Below, piece after piece: positions 1 to 7,416 of a stretch of 64,000 bases of DNA. Origin of the DNA: Neorhizobium huautlense. GTDB lineage: Bacteria; Pseudomonadota; Alphaproteobacteria; Rhizobiales; Rhizobiaceae. Made by a program: the position numbers and the translations under genes. The DNA is taken from assembly GCF_002968575.1 (NCBI RefSeq), contig NZ_PVBM01000014.1, forward strand, positions 1 to 64,000. Reading direction: 5' to 3'. Position 1 is the stretch's first letter; each line of letters opens with the position of its first letter. The notes below the pieces were generated by a model. The model worked only from the letters and a program-made list of their open reading frames with translations, searched no databases and had not been told where the DNA came from.

Positions 1-120
1 TTCGATCCACGCTTCCTCCCCACGGTCGGTCGCCCTTCCGCAGTTGCGCTTCACTTCGCTCGCCATGACCAGCTTACGGTGGGACTTCCACCCACAAGAA
101 TGCGCCCATGCTGGGCGCAC
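1..120 (-). mobile_element. Group II intron, 5' end (domain I), cut by window edge
   Basis: Read on the minus strand, the sequence starting at 120 begins GTGCGCCC, matching the group II intron 5' consensus GUGYG. It continues with a stem TGCGCCC/GGGCGCA, then GGTGGAAGTCCCACC, and then a run with the domain I look of bacterial introns (GCGAGCGAAGTGAAGCGCAA, later GGAAGGGCGACCG). The rest, including any reverse transcriptase/maturase gene, lies left of the window. The insertion point is directly behind the terminator hairpin at 127-159, as expected for class C introns, which target intrinsic terminators. Identification rests on recognising the 5' end only; class C is inferred from the site. Confidence 0.68.
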
Positions 121-159
121 AACAAAACACCTCCCGCGCCAGCGGAGCGCGGGAGGTGT
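121..159 (-). terminator. Intrinsic terminator of the 44-residue gene; intron target
   Basis: A perfect 13-bp stem (ACACCTCCCGCGC, 127-139, with GCGCGGGAGGTGT, 147-159) and a 7-base loop are followed on the minus strand by TTTTGTT. It lies 26 bases behind the stop codon of the small gene at 186-320. The group II intron starts right after the T-tract. Confidence 0.85.
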
Positions 160-185
160 CGTACAGTCTTGGGAAGACCGGAAGC

Positions 186-320
186 TTACGGAAAGAGCCC
201 AAGCACTACGGCGCCGACGAAGATGAAGGCTGCCGAAACCAGGGCGGTATTGGCTGCCCACTGCCATTTGCTAGCGCTACGAACGGAAAAGGACCGTGTC
301 TGATGTTGTAGCTGGCGCAT
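186..320 (-). CDS. Small single-pass membrane peptide (44 aa), unknown function
   Basis: A 44-residue ORF, MRQLQHQTRSFSVRSASKW then a hydrophobic stretch to GLFP. A Shine-Dalgarno GGGAGG lies 5 bases before the ATG and a strong intrinsic terminator follows the stop, so it has every sign of a real monocistronic gene. Residues 1-20 are polar and basic; about residues 21-43 form one transmembrane helix ending almost at the C-terminus, which suggests a small inner-membrane protein. I do not recognise a named family, although similar short basic-plus-one-helix proteins occur in rhizobia. Function unknown. Confidence 0.7.
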   Translation of the reverse strand: MRQLQHQTRSFSVRSASKWQWAANTALVSAAFIFVGAVVLGLFP

Positions 321-372
321 GGATGCCTCCCGGGTTCTGGTGCCGCCCTTTGCGAGCGTTACCTATGCTACC

Positions 373-399
373 TTATCTCGATAAACCCGATAGAGATAA
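373..399. promoter_or_regulatory. Inverted repeat upstream of the 44-aa gene, candidate operator
   Basis: TTATCTC (373-379) and GAGATAA (393-399) are perfect inverted arms around a 13-base spacer, centred about 65 bases upstream of the start codon at 320. This position suits an operator. No T-run follows on either strand, so it is not a terminator. The regulator is unknown. Confidence 0.35.
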
Positions 400-455
400 T
401 GTTTCACTCAGCTATGCGTTCCGTAGAAAATCCTTTTTTCTTAACGAGCATTCCA

Positions 456-480
456 AGGGATTAACGGTTTGTTATTCCCT
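456..480 (-). terminator. Hairpin behind the dehydratase gene, weak terminator candidate
   Basis: AGGGATTAAC (456-465) pairs with GTTATTCCCT (471-480) with one mismatch and a 5-base loop. It begins 17 bases after the stop of the dehydratase gene on the minus strand. The following bases are not T-rich, so termination would be inefficient; RNA stabilisation is an alternative. Confidence 0.35.
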
Positions 481-496
481 GAGCCTCGTATCGCTT

Positions 497-1471
497 CTAA
501 ATTGCACTCTGGTCAAGGGCCAGACGAAAGACATTTGGGTCGATATTCCCGCCCGAGCAAATGGCTATCACTGTTTCCCCGAGCGTTTCCCCATGGAACA
601 GCGCTGCGGCCAAGGCTACAGCACCTCCTGGTTCCACGACGATCTTGAGGCGGTTGAAGGCAAGTGCTACCGCATGAAGCACTTCACTTTCCGTCACCAC
701 GAGGCCCGAACCACAAAGCCGCGACATGATCGGAAAAGTAATCGCACCTGGCTGGGGCGTGATGATTGCATCGCAAAGCGAGCCGGATTGGGTGGAATTA
801 CGTTCAATCCTTCCGGACGCCAGAGAGCGCGCGACGTCGTCGAAACCTTCCGGCTCGCACGGATGTACCACAAAATCAGGGGCTTTGGCTTCCAGGGCCA
901 AGGCGACACCCGAAATAAACCCGCCGCCGCCGGTCGGCACCAGCACGTCGGCCTTCTCGATGCCCAGTTCTTTCGCCTGTTCGGCGATTTCCAATCCGGC
1001 GGTGCCTTGACCGGCAATCACATACGGGTCATCGAACGGCTTGACGAGGGTGAGCTGACGCTCCTGCGACAATCGAGCGCCGATAGCATCTCGATCCTCG
1101 TTGGCGCGATCGTAAAGCACCACCTCGGCGCCATAGGCGCGGGTGTTGTCGATCTTGATGCGAGGTGCGTCGGACGGCATGACGATAACGCTCGGGATAC
1201 CATGGATCTTCGCTGCAAGCGCGACGCCTTGCGCATGGTTGCCTGAAGAGAAGGCGATGACCCCTTTGGCACGCACCTCAGGCGAGAGAGCCGATATCGC
1301 CGACCAGGCGCCGCGGAACTTGAAGGAACCGGTATGCTGCAGACATTCCGGCTTCACGAATAAGCGCCGCCCCGCAATCTCATCGAGGAATGGAGAAGAC
1401 AGCAACGGCGTGCGGCGCACGTGCCCGTCCAATCGGGCCTGCGCGGCTTCGATCATGCTGATATCGGTCAT
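497..1471 (-). CDS. PLP-dependent threonine/serine dehydratase family
   Basis: 324-residue fold-type II PLP enzyme related to threonine ammonia-lyase, serine racemase and hydroxyaspartate dehydratase. The PLP lysine lies in GSFKFRGA (K51), the substrate loop is SSGNHAQG (75-82), and a glycine-rich phosphate-binding loop PTGGGG follows in the middle. There is no C-terminal ACT domain, so it is the short, catabolic or allosterically unregulated type rather than biosynthetic IlvA. I chose ATG at 1471 over an upstream TTG (1483), since ATG carries MTDISMIEAA, typical for the family. The likely reaction is L-threonine or L-serine (or beta-hydroxyaspartate) to a 2-oxo acid and ammonia; which substrate cannot be told from sequence. 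Confidence 0.88.
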   Translation of the reverse strand: MTDISMIEAAQARLDGHVRRTPLLSSPFLDEIAGRRLFVKPECLQHTGSFKFRGAWSAISALSPEVRAKGVIAFSSGNHAQGVALAAKIHGIPSVIVMPSDAPRIKIDNTRAYGAEVVLYDRANEDRDAIGARLSQERQLTLVKPFDDPYVIAGQGTAGLEIAEQAKELGIEKADVLVPTGGGGFISGVALALEAKAPDFVVHPCEPEGFDDVARSLASGRIERNSTQSGSLCDAIITPQPGAITFPIMSRLCGSGLVVTESEVLHAVALAFNRLKIVVEPGGAVALAAALFHGETLGETVIAICSGGNIDPNVFRLALDQSAI

Positions 1472-1551
1472 ATGGAATTCCAAAGGAAAGATGAAGCAGA
1501 TGGCCGACAGCCTATCGACGCTTTCCGTCCTGGTAAAGGCTGTAGAACATA

Positions 1552-2382
1552 TCAGCCGGCTTCAGCGTGATCGCTGGCAGGCAGCATGCCGAGCTTCAAC
1601 ACTGCCTTGATCGGCAGGTGGTCGGAAGCAAGCCTTGCGAGGGGCGTGTCGTGGGTCTCTACGGTGTCCAGCAGACCCGGCCGGTTCGCCATGATTCGAT
1701 CAAGAGCCAGCACCGGCAAACGCGACGGAAAGCTCGGCACAGCCGCCGGCAAACCGAACACGCTCGCGAGCGTGTTGAGGGAGGACCGGTCTCCCAGCCG
1801 CCATTCGTTGAGATCGCCCATCAGAACGGTCGGCTGTTCGGCACGTGATCGCAGGATATCGATGATGACGCGGGCCTGCTGATGCCTGGAACGGTTGAGA
1901 AGCCCGAGATGGGCGGCGATGATCCGGAACGCGCTGCCGTCCTTCAATTCCAGCTCTGTGATAAGGGCACCCCGAGGCTCGAGCCCCGGCAATTTGACCT
2001 GATGCACGTCGCGAACCAGCCCTTCGCGAAAGAAGACAACATTGCCGTGCCAGCCATGCGCCTTGGCAACGCCGCTGATCGGAACGGGAAAGAGCCCGGT
2101 TTCACGCTCCATCCAGGCGAGGTCGAGCAGCCCGCGCCGTTCGCCGAAGCGGGTATCCGCCTCTTGAAGAGCGATCACGTCGGCGCCTATCTCGCGGATG
2201 ACATGGCTGGTTCGAGCCGGATCGAACTTGCCGTCGATGCCCACGCATTTATGCACGTTATAGGAGGCAACCAGCATGCCCTTGGCCCGGTCATGCGGTG
2301 CATGGACGCCGGCTCCGCGGTCCTTGCGGGCGCGGATTGATGCCAGGATATTTGTGGGAAGATTTGTGCGCTTTTCCCGCAT
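1552..2382 (-). CDS. Endonuclease/exonuclease/phosphatase family protein
   Basis: 276-residue protein of the metal-dependent DNase I-like EEP superfamily. The motifs are SYNVHKC near residue 40, the metal glutamate in LQEAD, GDLNEW (catalytic Asp/Asn) in the middle, and a terminal SDHLPI with the catalytic histidine. It has a basic N-terminus of about 33 residues and no clear signal peptide. It lies 73 bases behind the cardiolipin synthase gene on the same strand, so the two are probably co-transcribed. That pairing suggests a phosphodiesterase or phosphatase acting on a lipid or sugar phosphate, but a nuclease cannot be excluded. Confidence 0.82.
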   Translation of the reverse strand: MREKRTNLPTNILASIRARKDRGAGVHAPHDRAKGMLVASYNVHKCVGIDGKFDPARTSHVIREIGADVIALQEADTRFGERRGLLDLAWMERETGLFPVPISGVAKAHGWHGNVVFFREGLVRDVHQVKLPGLEPRGALITELELKDGSAFRIIAAHLGLLNRSRHQQARVIIDILRSRAEQPTVLMGDLNEWRLGDRSSLNTLASVFGLPAAVPSFPSRLPVLALDRIMANRPGLLDTVETHDTPLARLASDHLPIKAVLKLGMLPASDHAEAG

Positions 2383-2455
2383 GGTTCCGAAGGTTATTCG
2401 CAGAGAGGTGGATTATACGACAATCCGCTCATTGATCTAGCATTTCCAGCTCAGT

Positions 2456-3916
2456 CTAAAGATAGGGTGACCCGAGCCATAGCACGCGCTCAATGAGACG
2501 TACCACAAAGGGTCTTGCCATCAACGCCTCAAGCGTCACTTCAGTTGCGGAGGAAATTGCCAGGTCGATCCTTCGCTCCAAAGCTTCCACAAACGCGCAA
2601 TCCAGAACTTCGAGATCCACCTCGAAATTAAGCCGAAGGGACCGAGGATCGAGATTTGACGAGCCGACATAGCCCCACCGACCATCGATGGCCATGAGTT
2701 TCGAGTGATTGAAGGGACCGGAAGCTCGCCAGATCCGACAATGGTTTTTCAGCATCTGATCGAATTGCGCCGTCATCGCCCTGTCGACCAGCACCAGATT
2801 GTTGGAGGTAGGGACGACGATATCGACCTTCACACCACGTCGCGCCGCGGTAACTAGCGCCGTAATCAACTCGCGATCCGGCAGAAAGTATGGCGAGACA
2901 ATGCGGATGGAGGACCGCGCCACCGATAAGGCGCCCATCAACATCTTGTGGTTCGTCTCCACGCTGCGGTCGGGGCCGGACGACACAGCTCGCACGAAGA
3001 CGGCTTTTCCCGGCTCCGTTTCCGGCGGATCAAGAGCCCAGGCCTCCTCGTCCAACATCTCGTCGGTAGCGAACCGCCAATCGGCTGCCGCAATCGCGAA
3101 GAGATCGGCCACGACCGGACCGGTGACCCTGAAATGCGTATCGAAGGAGCACATGTCTCCGCTGAATTCGCTTGAAAAGCCTTCGCGGATGTTCATGCCG
3201 CCCGTAAAGGCTGTCTTGCCATCGATCACCAATATTTTCCGGTGCGTTCTGAGATTGGCATAGGGCAATCTAAGTCCCATGATGACATTGCCGTTGAAGA
3301 CGTCGACGATGACGCCGCCGTCGCGCAACCGGCCGAGAACGCTCGGGACGGAATACCGAGCGCCAACCGCATCAATGAGGACACGGACCTCAACGCCGCG
3401 TTTCACGGCCTCGATCAAGGCGCGGGCGAAACGCTCACCGATCCTGTCGCGATCGAATATGTAGGTTTCCAGGATGATGCTTCGCTGAGCACCGTCGATG
3501 GCACCGAGCATCGCGCGATAGGCCTCGTCCCCGGTATCAAGCGCAATGATCAGATTGCTGGTCGTCAAGCGATGATGCGTCACACGATCGCCAAGCGTCT
3601 TCATGGCTACGAACCGGCGGCCGAATCCGTCGGCGACTAGGTCGTCCGTAGCATCATAAGAAGCGAAATGGGCACGAATCTCCCCCTGAAGCAGCGCGCG
3701 GCGATCACTGATGACGGTGCGTCGGATGCGGTTGATCCCAGCAATCAGGTAAAGCAGGGCTCCGATGATCGGGGAAAGGATGATGACGCCGACCCAGCCC
3801 ACGGCCGAACGTACTTCCTCCTTTGTCATCGCGGCGTGAATTGCCGCCGCCGCCCCCGCCAGGACCGATGCAGTGAAGAGGATGTGCGGCCAATAGCCCT
3901 CGGCGAGATCAAGCAT
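2456..3916 (-). CDS. cls: Cardiolipin synthase, phospholipase D type
   Basis: 486-residue inner-membrane enzyme that joins two phosphatidylglycerols, or another phosphatidyl donor, into cardiolipin. Two N-terminal transmembrane helices (about residues 8-30 and 38-62) precede two PLD catalytic domains with HKD motifs HRKILVIDGKTAFTGG and HSKLMAIDGRWGYVGSSN; both contain the HxK(x)4D residues and so should be active. The length fits bacterial ClsA. I used ATG at 3916; an in-frame TTG three codons upstream is possible. It stands first in a two-gene unit with the EEP-family gene. Confidence 0.9.
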   Translation of the reverse strand: MLDLAEGYWPHILFTASVLAGAAAAIHAAMTKEEVRSAVGWVGVIILSPIIGALLYLIAGINRIRRTVISDRRALLQGEIRAHFASYDATDDLVADGFGRRFVAMKTLGDRVTHHRLTTSNLIIALDTGDEAYRAMLGAIDGAQRSIILETYIFDRDRIGERFARALIEAVKRGVEVRVLIDAVGARYSVPSVLGRLRDGGVIVDVFNGNVIMGLRLPYANLRTHRKILVIDGKTAFTGGMNIREGFSSEFSGDMCSFDTHFRVTGPVVADLFAIAAADWRFATDEMLDEEAWALDPPETEPGKAVFVRAVSSGPDRSVETNHKMLMGALSVARSSIRIVSPYFLPDRELITALVTAARRGVKVDIVVPTSNNLVLVDRAMTAQFDQMLKNHCRIWRASGPFNHSKLMAIDGRWGYVGSSNLDPRSLRLNFEVDLEVLDCAFVEALERRIDLAISSATEVTLEALMARPFVVRLIERVLWLGSPYL

Positions 3917-3990
3917 AACGCTCAATATAGGAGCGCAAGTGCTTTCCGCAATCGAGCCGGATCAAGAGGTTATCCAGATCCGGTACGATG

Positions 3991-5346
3991 TCAGGCGGCG
4001 AGCTGTTTCTGGAACAGGTCAAGCGAAGCTTCAAAGGTGTCGAAAATGGCGTCTACCTGCTGCTCGTTGACGATCATCGGTGGGCAAAGTGCCATGGAAT
4101 CTCCGATCGCGCGGGAGATGAGGCCCTTTTCCACCATGATCGAAAACAGCTTCGGACCAAGCTGTCCGGCGGCAAAACCGTCACGCGGCTTCAACTCCAA
4201 TGCGCCGATCAGGCCGACGCCGCGCGCTTCGATCGCCAGCGGATGGCCTTCCAGCGCCTTCAGGCGACTCTGGAATTTCGGCGCCAAGGCCCGCACGTTA
4301 CCGACGAGATCGCGCTCCTCTATGATCGCGATGTTTTCCAGCGCTACGGCGGCCGCCACTGGATGCCCCGCGGCCGTCACCCCATGGCCGAAGGTGCCGA
4401 TCTTCGCCGATTCATCGGCGAGCGGTTGGTAGACGTTCTCGTTGATAAGCAGTGCCGAAATGGGTTGATAGGATGAGGAAATCTGCTTGGATAACGTCAT
4501 GATATCCGGCTGAAGCCCGTAGGTCGTCGTGCCGAACATCTCGCCAGTCCGGCCAAAACCGCAGATCACTTCATCGGCGATCAAAAGAACATCATATTTC
4601 TTCAACACCTTCTGGATCGCTTCCCAATAGCCGGCAAGCGGCACGATGACCCCGCCGGCACCCATGACCGGCTCACCGATAAAGGCCGCCACGGTTTCAG
4701 GGCCCTCCTTCAGGATCAGATCCTCAAGGTCCTTTGCGCAGCGCTCCACGAACGCTGCCTCGGTCTCGCCTTCCTGCTTGAAGGTGCGATAATGCGGGCA
4801 GGTCGTGTGGAAAATTCCGGGCAATGGAAGATCGAAGGAACGATGATTGTTCGGTAGGCCGGTCAGGCTCGCAGCTGCGATCGTCACCCCGTGATAACCC
4901 TTGATGCGGGAGATTATCTTCTTCTTTTCCGGCTTGCCGAGCGCATTGGAGCGGTACCAGACCATCTTGATCGCGGTATCGTTGGCCTCCGAGCCGGAAT
5001 TGGTGAAGTAAGCCTTCGACATCGGAACCGGCGCCATCTGGATCAGCTTTTCGGCGAGCTCAATGGAAGGTCCGTGGCTGCGGGCCGTAAAGGTATGATA
5101 GTAAGGCAGCTTCGCCATCTGCCTGGTGGCCGCGTCAACGAGACGGCTTTCGCCAAAGCCGACGGCGACGCTCCAAAGCCCTGCCATCGCTTCAATGTAT
5201 TTCTTGCCGTTGTTGTCGTAGACGTAGATGCCTTCGCCGCGATCCATCACCAGGGAACCGTCCCGTTCCAATGCGCGGGCATTGGTGTAGGAGTGAAGGT
5301 GATAAGCCTTGTCCCGGGCTTCGATGGAGTTCGGCTGAATAGTCAC
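3991..5346 (-). CDS. Class III (omega) aminotransferase
   Basis: 451-residue PLP transaminase of the omega-amino acid:pyruvate / beta-alanine type. FTNSGSEAND binds the PLP phosphate, LLIADEVICGFGRTG holds the pyridine-nitrogen Asp, and LSKQISSSYQP carries the Schiff-base lysine (K287). The start is GTG at 5346: AGGAGG lies 6 bases before it, whereas an upstream in-frame ATG (5367) would place that ribosome site inside the gene. The 134-base upstream gap holds an inverted repeat (5440-5466). Its neighbour is an AbgB-like amidohydrolase, so it may transaminate an amine or omega-amino acid released by that enzyme. The actual substrate is unknown. Confidence 0.88.
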   Translation of the reverse strand: MTIQPNSIEARDKAYHLHSYTNARALERDGSLVMDRGEGIYVYDNNGKKYIEAMAGLWSVAVGFGESRLVDAATRQMAKLPYYHTFTARSHGPSIELAEKLIQMAPVPMSKAYFTNSGSEANDTAIKMVWYRSNALGKPEKKKIISRIKGYHGVTIAAASLTGLPNNHRSFDLPLPGIFHTTCPHYRTFKQEGETEAAFVERCAKDLEDLILKEGPETVAAFIGEPVMGAGGVIVPLAGYWEAIQKVLKKYDVLLIADEVICGFGRTGEMFGTTTYGLQPDIMTLSKQISSSYQPISALLINENVYQPLADESAKIGTFGHGVTAAGHPVAAAVALENIAIIEERDLVGNVRALAPKFQSRLKALEGHPLAIEARGVGLIGALELKPRDGFAAGQLGPKLFSIMVEKGLISRAIGDSMALCPPMIVNEQQVDAIFDTFEASLDLFQKQLAA

Positions 5347-5439
5347 GGGTGACCTCCTGTGAGACATACCACGATAGATGGATTTTCATAGGAGCAAACC
5401 ACGGCATTGGACAGTCCCAATTGCCGTTTTCAGCCCCAC

Positions 5440-5466
5440 CGAACGGTCAAAAGAATTGACGGTTCG
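5440..5466. promoter_or_regulatory. Inverted repeat before the aminotransferase gene
   Basis: CGAACGGTCAA (5440-5450) and TTGACGGTTCG (5456-5466) are inverted arms with one mismatch and a 5-base spacer. The repeat lies about 95 bases upstream of the GTG start and just behind the amidohydrolase stop. It could be an operator for the transaminase promoter or a weak hairpin between the two genes. No T-run follows. Confidence 0.4.
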
Positions 5467-5480
5467 ATCAATGGATTTGG

Positions 5481-6914
5481 CTATTTCACCGTCATCGCCG
5501 CAACTGGCGGCTTGGCACCCGGCGGAATTGGGCTTGTATAAACCTGTCCCTTGCGCCGTCTCTTCAAGTCGGCCCAAGCGGCTTCGCGGAGCTGCTCGCT
5601 CTCGATCGCGGCAAGACCGGTAGCAGCCATAGCCTTGGCTGCAGAGATCATTCCTTTATGGGCAAGGGGGCTCTTGCCCTGCGCGACGACCTGCCACGTG
5701 TGAAGCTGGGTCCCTACGGCAAGCGTTGCGCCGTAGGCCTGCACCGTCGGCACCACCCAGCTGACATCCCCCACATCGGTGGAACCGCCCATCTGGCGAT
5801 TTTCGCTATGAGCCGGCAGGATGAAATCCGCAAGCGGGACATCCCGTTCCTCCAGCCGCTCCTGGCTCCAGCTTGCCGAAATGTCCTCCGGGGTTAATGT
5901 TGCGCGGATTTTTTCCGCGAATATTCGATCTTCCTCATCGAATGGAGGCGGACCGATGCTGTCCCAGACGTCCTGCATCACATCCATCAACGGCGTGTTG
6001 ACGATGAGGTTGGATACGCCCGCAAGGATGGTGCTCTCGACCTTCGTCTCGGTCATCAAAGCCGCGCCCTCCGCGACTTTCTTCACGCGCTCGATCAGTG
6101 AGAGGAGGCCCGGCAGTTCCGGCGCACGGACGACGTAACGAACCTTGGCATAAGCCTGCACCACATTCGGCGAAATGCCGCCGGCATCAAGCACCGCATA
6201 ATGTATGCGACAATCGGACGGCATGTGTTCACGCATATAGTTGACGCCGACATTCATGAGTTCCACCGCATCGAGGGCGCTGCGCCCAAGCTCCGGCACC
6301 GCGGCTGCATGAGCGGCGCGTCCAGTAAAGCTGAAATCGATCCTGCAATTGGCGAGCGAAGTCTCGCGCTGCACGCCTGCAAAGTTGCTGGGGTGCCAGC
6401 TGATGGCAATATCCACGTCCTCGAAGGCACCGGCGCGAACCATGAAAGCCTTGGCCGCACCGCCTTCTTCCGCGGGGCAGCCGTAGTAGCGCACGCGGCC
6501 GGGCGTTCCCGTCTCTTCCAGCCAATCCTTGAGCGCCGTCGCCGCAAGAAGCGAGGCCGAGCCGAGGAGATTATGGCCGCAGCCATGCCCGTTTGCGCCA
6601 GCAACAATCGGCTCGTGGTGGGAAAGTCCCGCCTTCTGGCTCAGTCCTGCCAATGCGTCATATTCCCCGAGAAAGGCGATGACCGGGCCACCTTCACCCG
6701 CTTCCCCTATCAGCGCTGTCGGTATGTCGGCCACATCTTCAGTAACGGCGAAACCTTGAGCTTCCAGCATTTCCCGATGCGCCAACGCTGACAGCTTCTC
6801 CATGTAGCAGGTTTCAGGCGTCTCCCAGACCCGGTCCGCCAAATCGATAAAAACCTCGGTCTTGCGGTCGATGAAATCCCAGATAAGCGGGAGATTGGAA
6901 TTGCCTGTCCTCAT
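5481..6914 (-). CDS. M20 amidohydrolase, AbgB-like
   Basis: 477-residue metalloenzyme of the M20D amidohydrolase group (AbgB, aminobenzoyl-glutamate hydrolase subunit; IAA-amino acid hydrolases). Metal-site segments are GEYDALAG, GANGHGCGHNLLG, CPAEEGGAAKA with the catalytic glutamates, and SWHPSNF. A lid/dimerisation domain with FTGRAAHAA follows. ATG at 6914 (MRTGNSNLP) is chosen because GAGG lies 9 bases upstream and the upstream extension is not protein-like. It is divergent from the peptide importer at 7417, so it may hydrolyse an imported amide or peptide conjugate. The substrate is inferred only from context. Confidence 0.87.
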   Translation of the reverse strand: MRTGNSNLPLIWDFIDRKTEVFIDLADRVWETPETCYMEKLSALAHREMLEAQGFAVTEDVADIPTALIGEAGEGGPVIAFLGEYDALAGLSQKAGLSHHEPIVAGANGHGCGHNLLGSASLLAATALKDWLEETGTPGRVRYYGCPAEEGGAAKAFMVRAGAFEDVDIAISWHPSNFAGVQRETSLANCRIDFSFTGRAAHAAAVPELGRSALDAVELMNVGVNYMREHMPSDCRIHYAVLDAGGISPNVVQAYAKVRYVVRAPELPGLLSLIERVKKVAEGAALMTETKVESTILAGVSNLIVNTPLMDVMQDVWDSIGPPPFDEEDRIFAEKIRATLTPEDISASWSQERLEERDVPLADFILPAHSENRQMGGSTDVGDVSWVVPTVQAYGATLAVGTQLHTWQVVAQGKSPLAHKGMISAAKAMAATGLAAIESEQLREAAWADLKRRRKGQVYTSPIPPGAKPPVAAMTVK

Positions 6915-7416
6915 GAACCATCGCCTCGATGCAAGTAATGCTGATTGGAGGGCCGAACCGTACTCCATTCTCACCCGATGGCAATGCGCCAATACAGCAC
7001 TCGTCAGGATCACACATCTGAAATGAAAAAGTGACCGAAAAGGCGAATTTTCGCATCTCGACAACAGAATGATAATCGCTATGCTCCCGCGCCGTTGCCG
7101 GTCGAGAATCTAAAGATCGGACCAAAAATGGTAAGAACACATGGGGATTGTGTCGAACTTGCGGAAAATTTTCTAAGAAACGCTGTCGCTACGAAAATAG
7201 ACGGAGCTGTAGCCTTGCGAAAACCTGGCGCTCTGCAATTACGTGGACGTAAAATGACTTCCGCCGGAAGGAACAATCGAAGCACACGAGGGTCCAATTC
7301 GCCGACCGGGAGGTAAATAACAAGAATATCAAGCTTGAAGCGCACCGTTGCGCATCTAGTTCAATGACAGATTACCTGGGCCGCAAGAGGCCACAGGTCA
7401 CACGGGAGAGACTATC
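6915..7416. other. Divergent intergenic region of 502 bp, no gene seen
   Basis: The region separates the amidohydrolase from dppA and should hold both promoters. It contains small palindromes (GCGAA-TT-TTCGC at 7043-7054; GAAAATTTTC at 7164-7173) and a Shine-Dalgarno GGGAGAG before dppA. Short ORFs here show no convincing start sites or family features. Confidence 0.6.

Noticed and set aside
1-120. Reading the left edge as part of an rRNA or tRNA gene, or a short plus-strand peptide
   Set aside because: No rRNA or tRNA fold fits; the minus-strand GTGCG start and domain I-like stems fit a group II intron better.
296-1246. 316-residue plus-strand ORF opposite the dehydratase gene
   Set aside because: It lies antisense to a PLP enzyme with full catalytic motifs; its own translation has no family features.
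7095-7316. 73-residue ORF in the divergent region before dppA
   Set aside because: No ribosome site, no hydrophobic or domain feature, and codon use unlike the neighbours. Left as intergenic.
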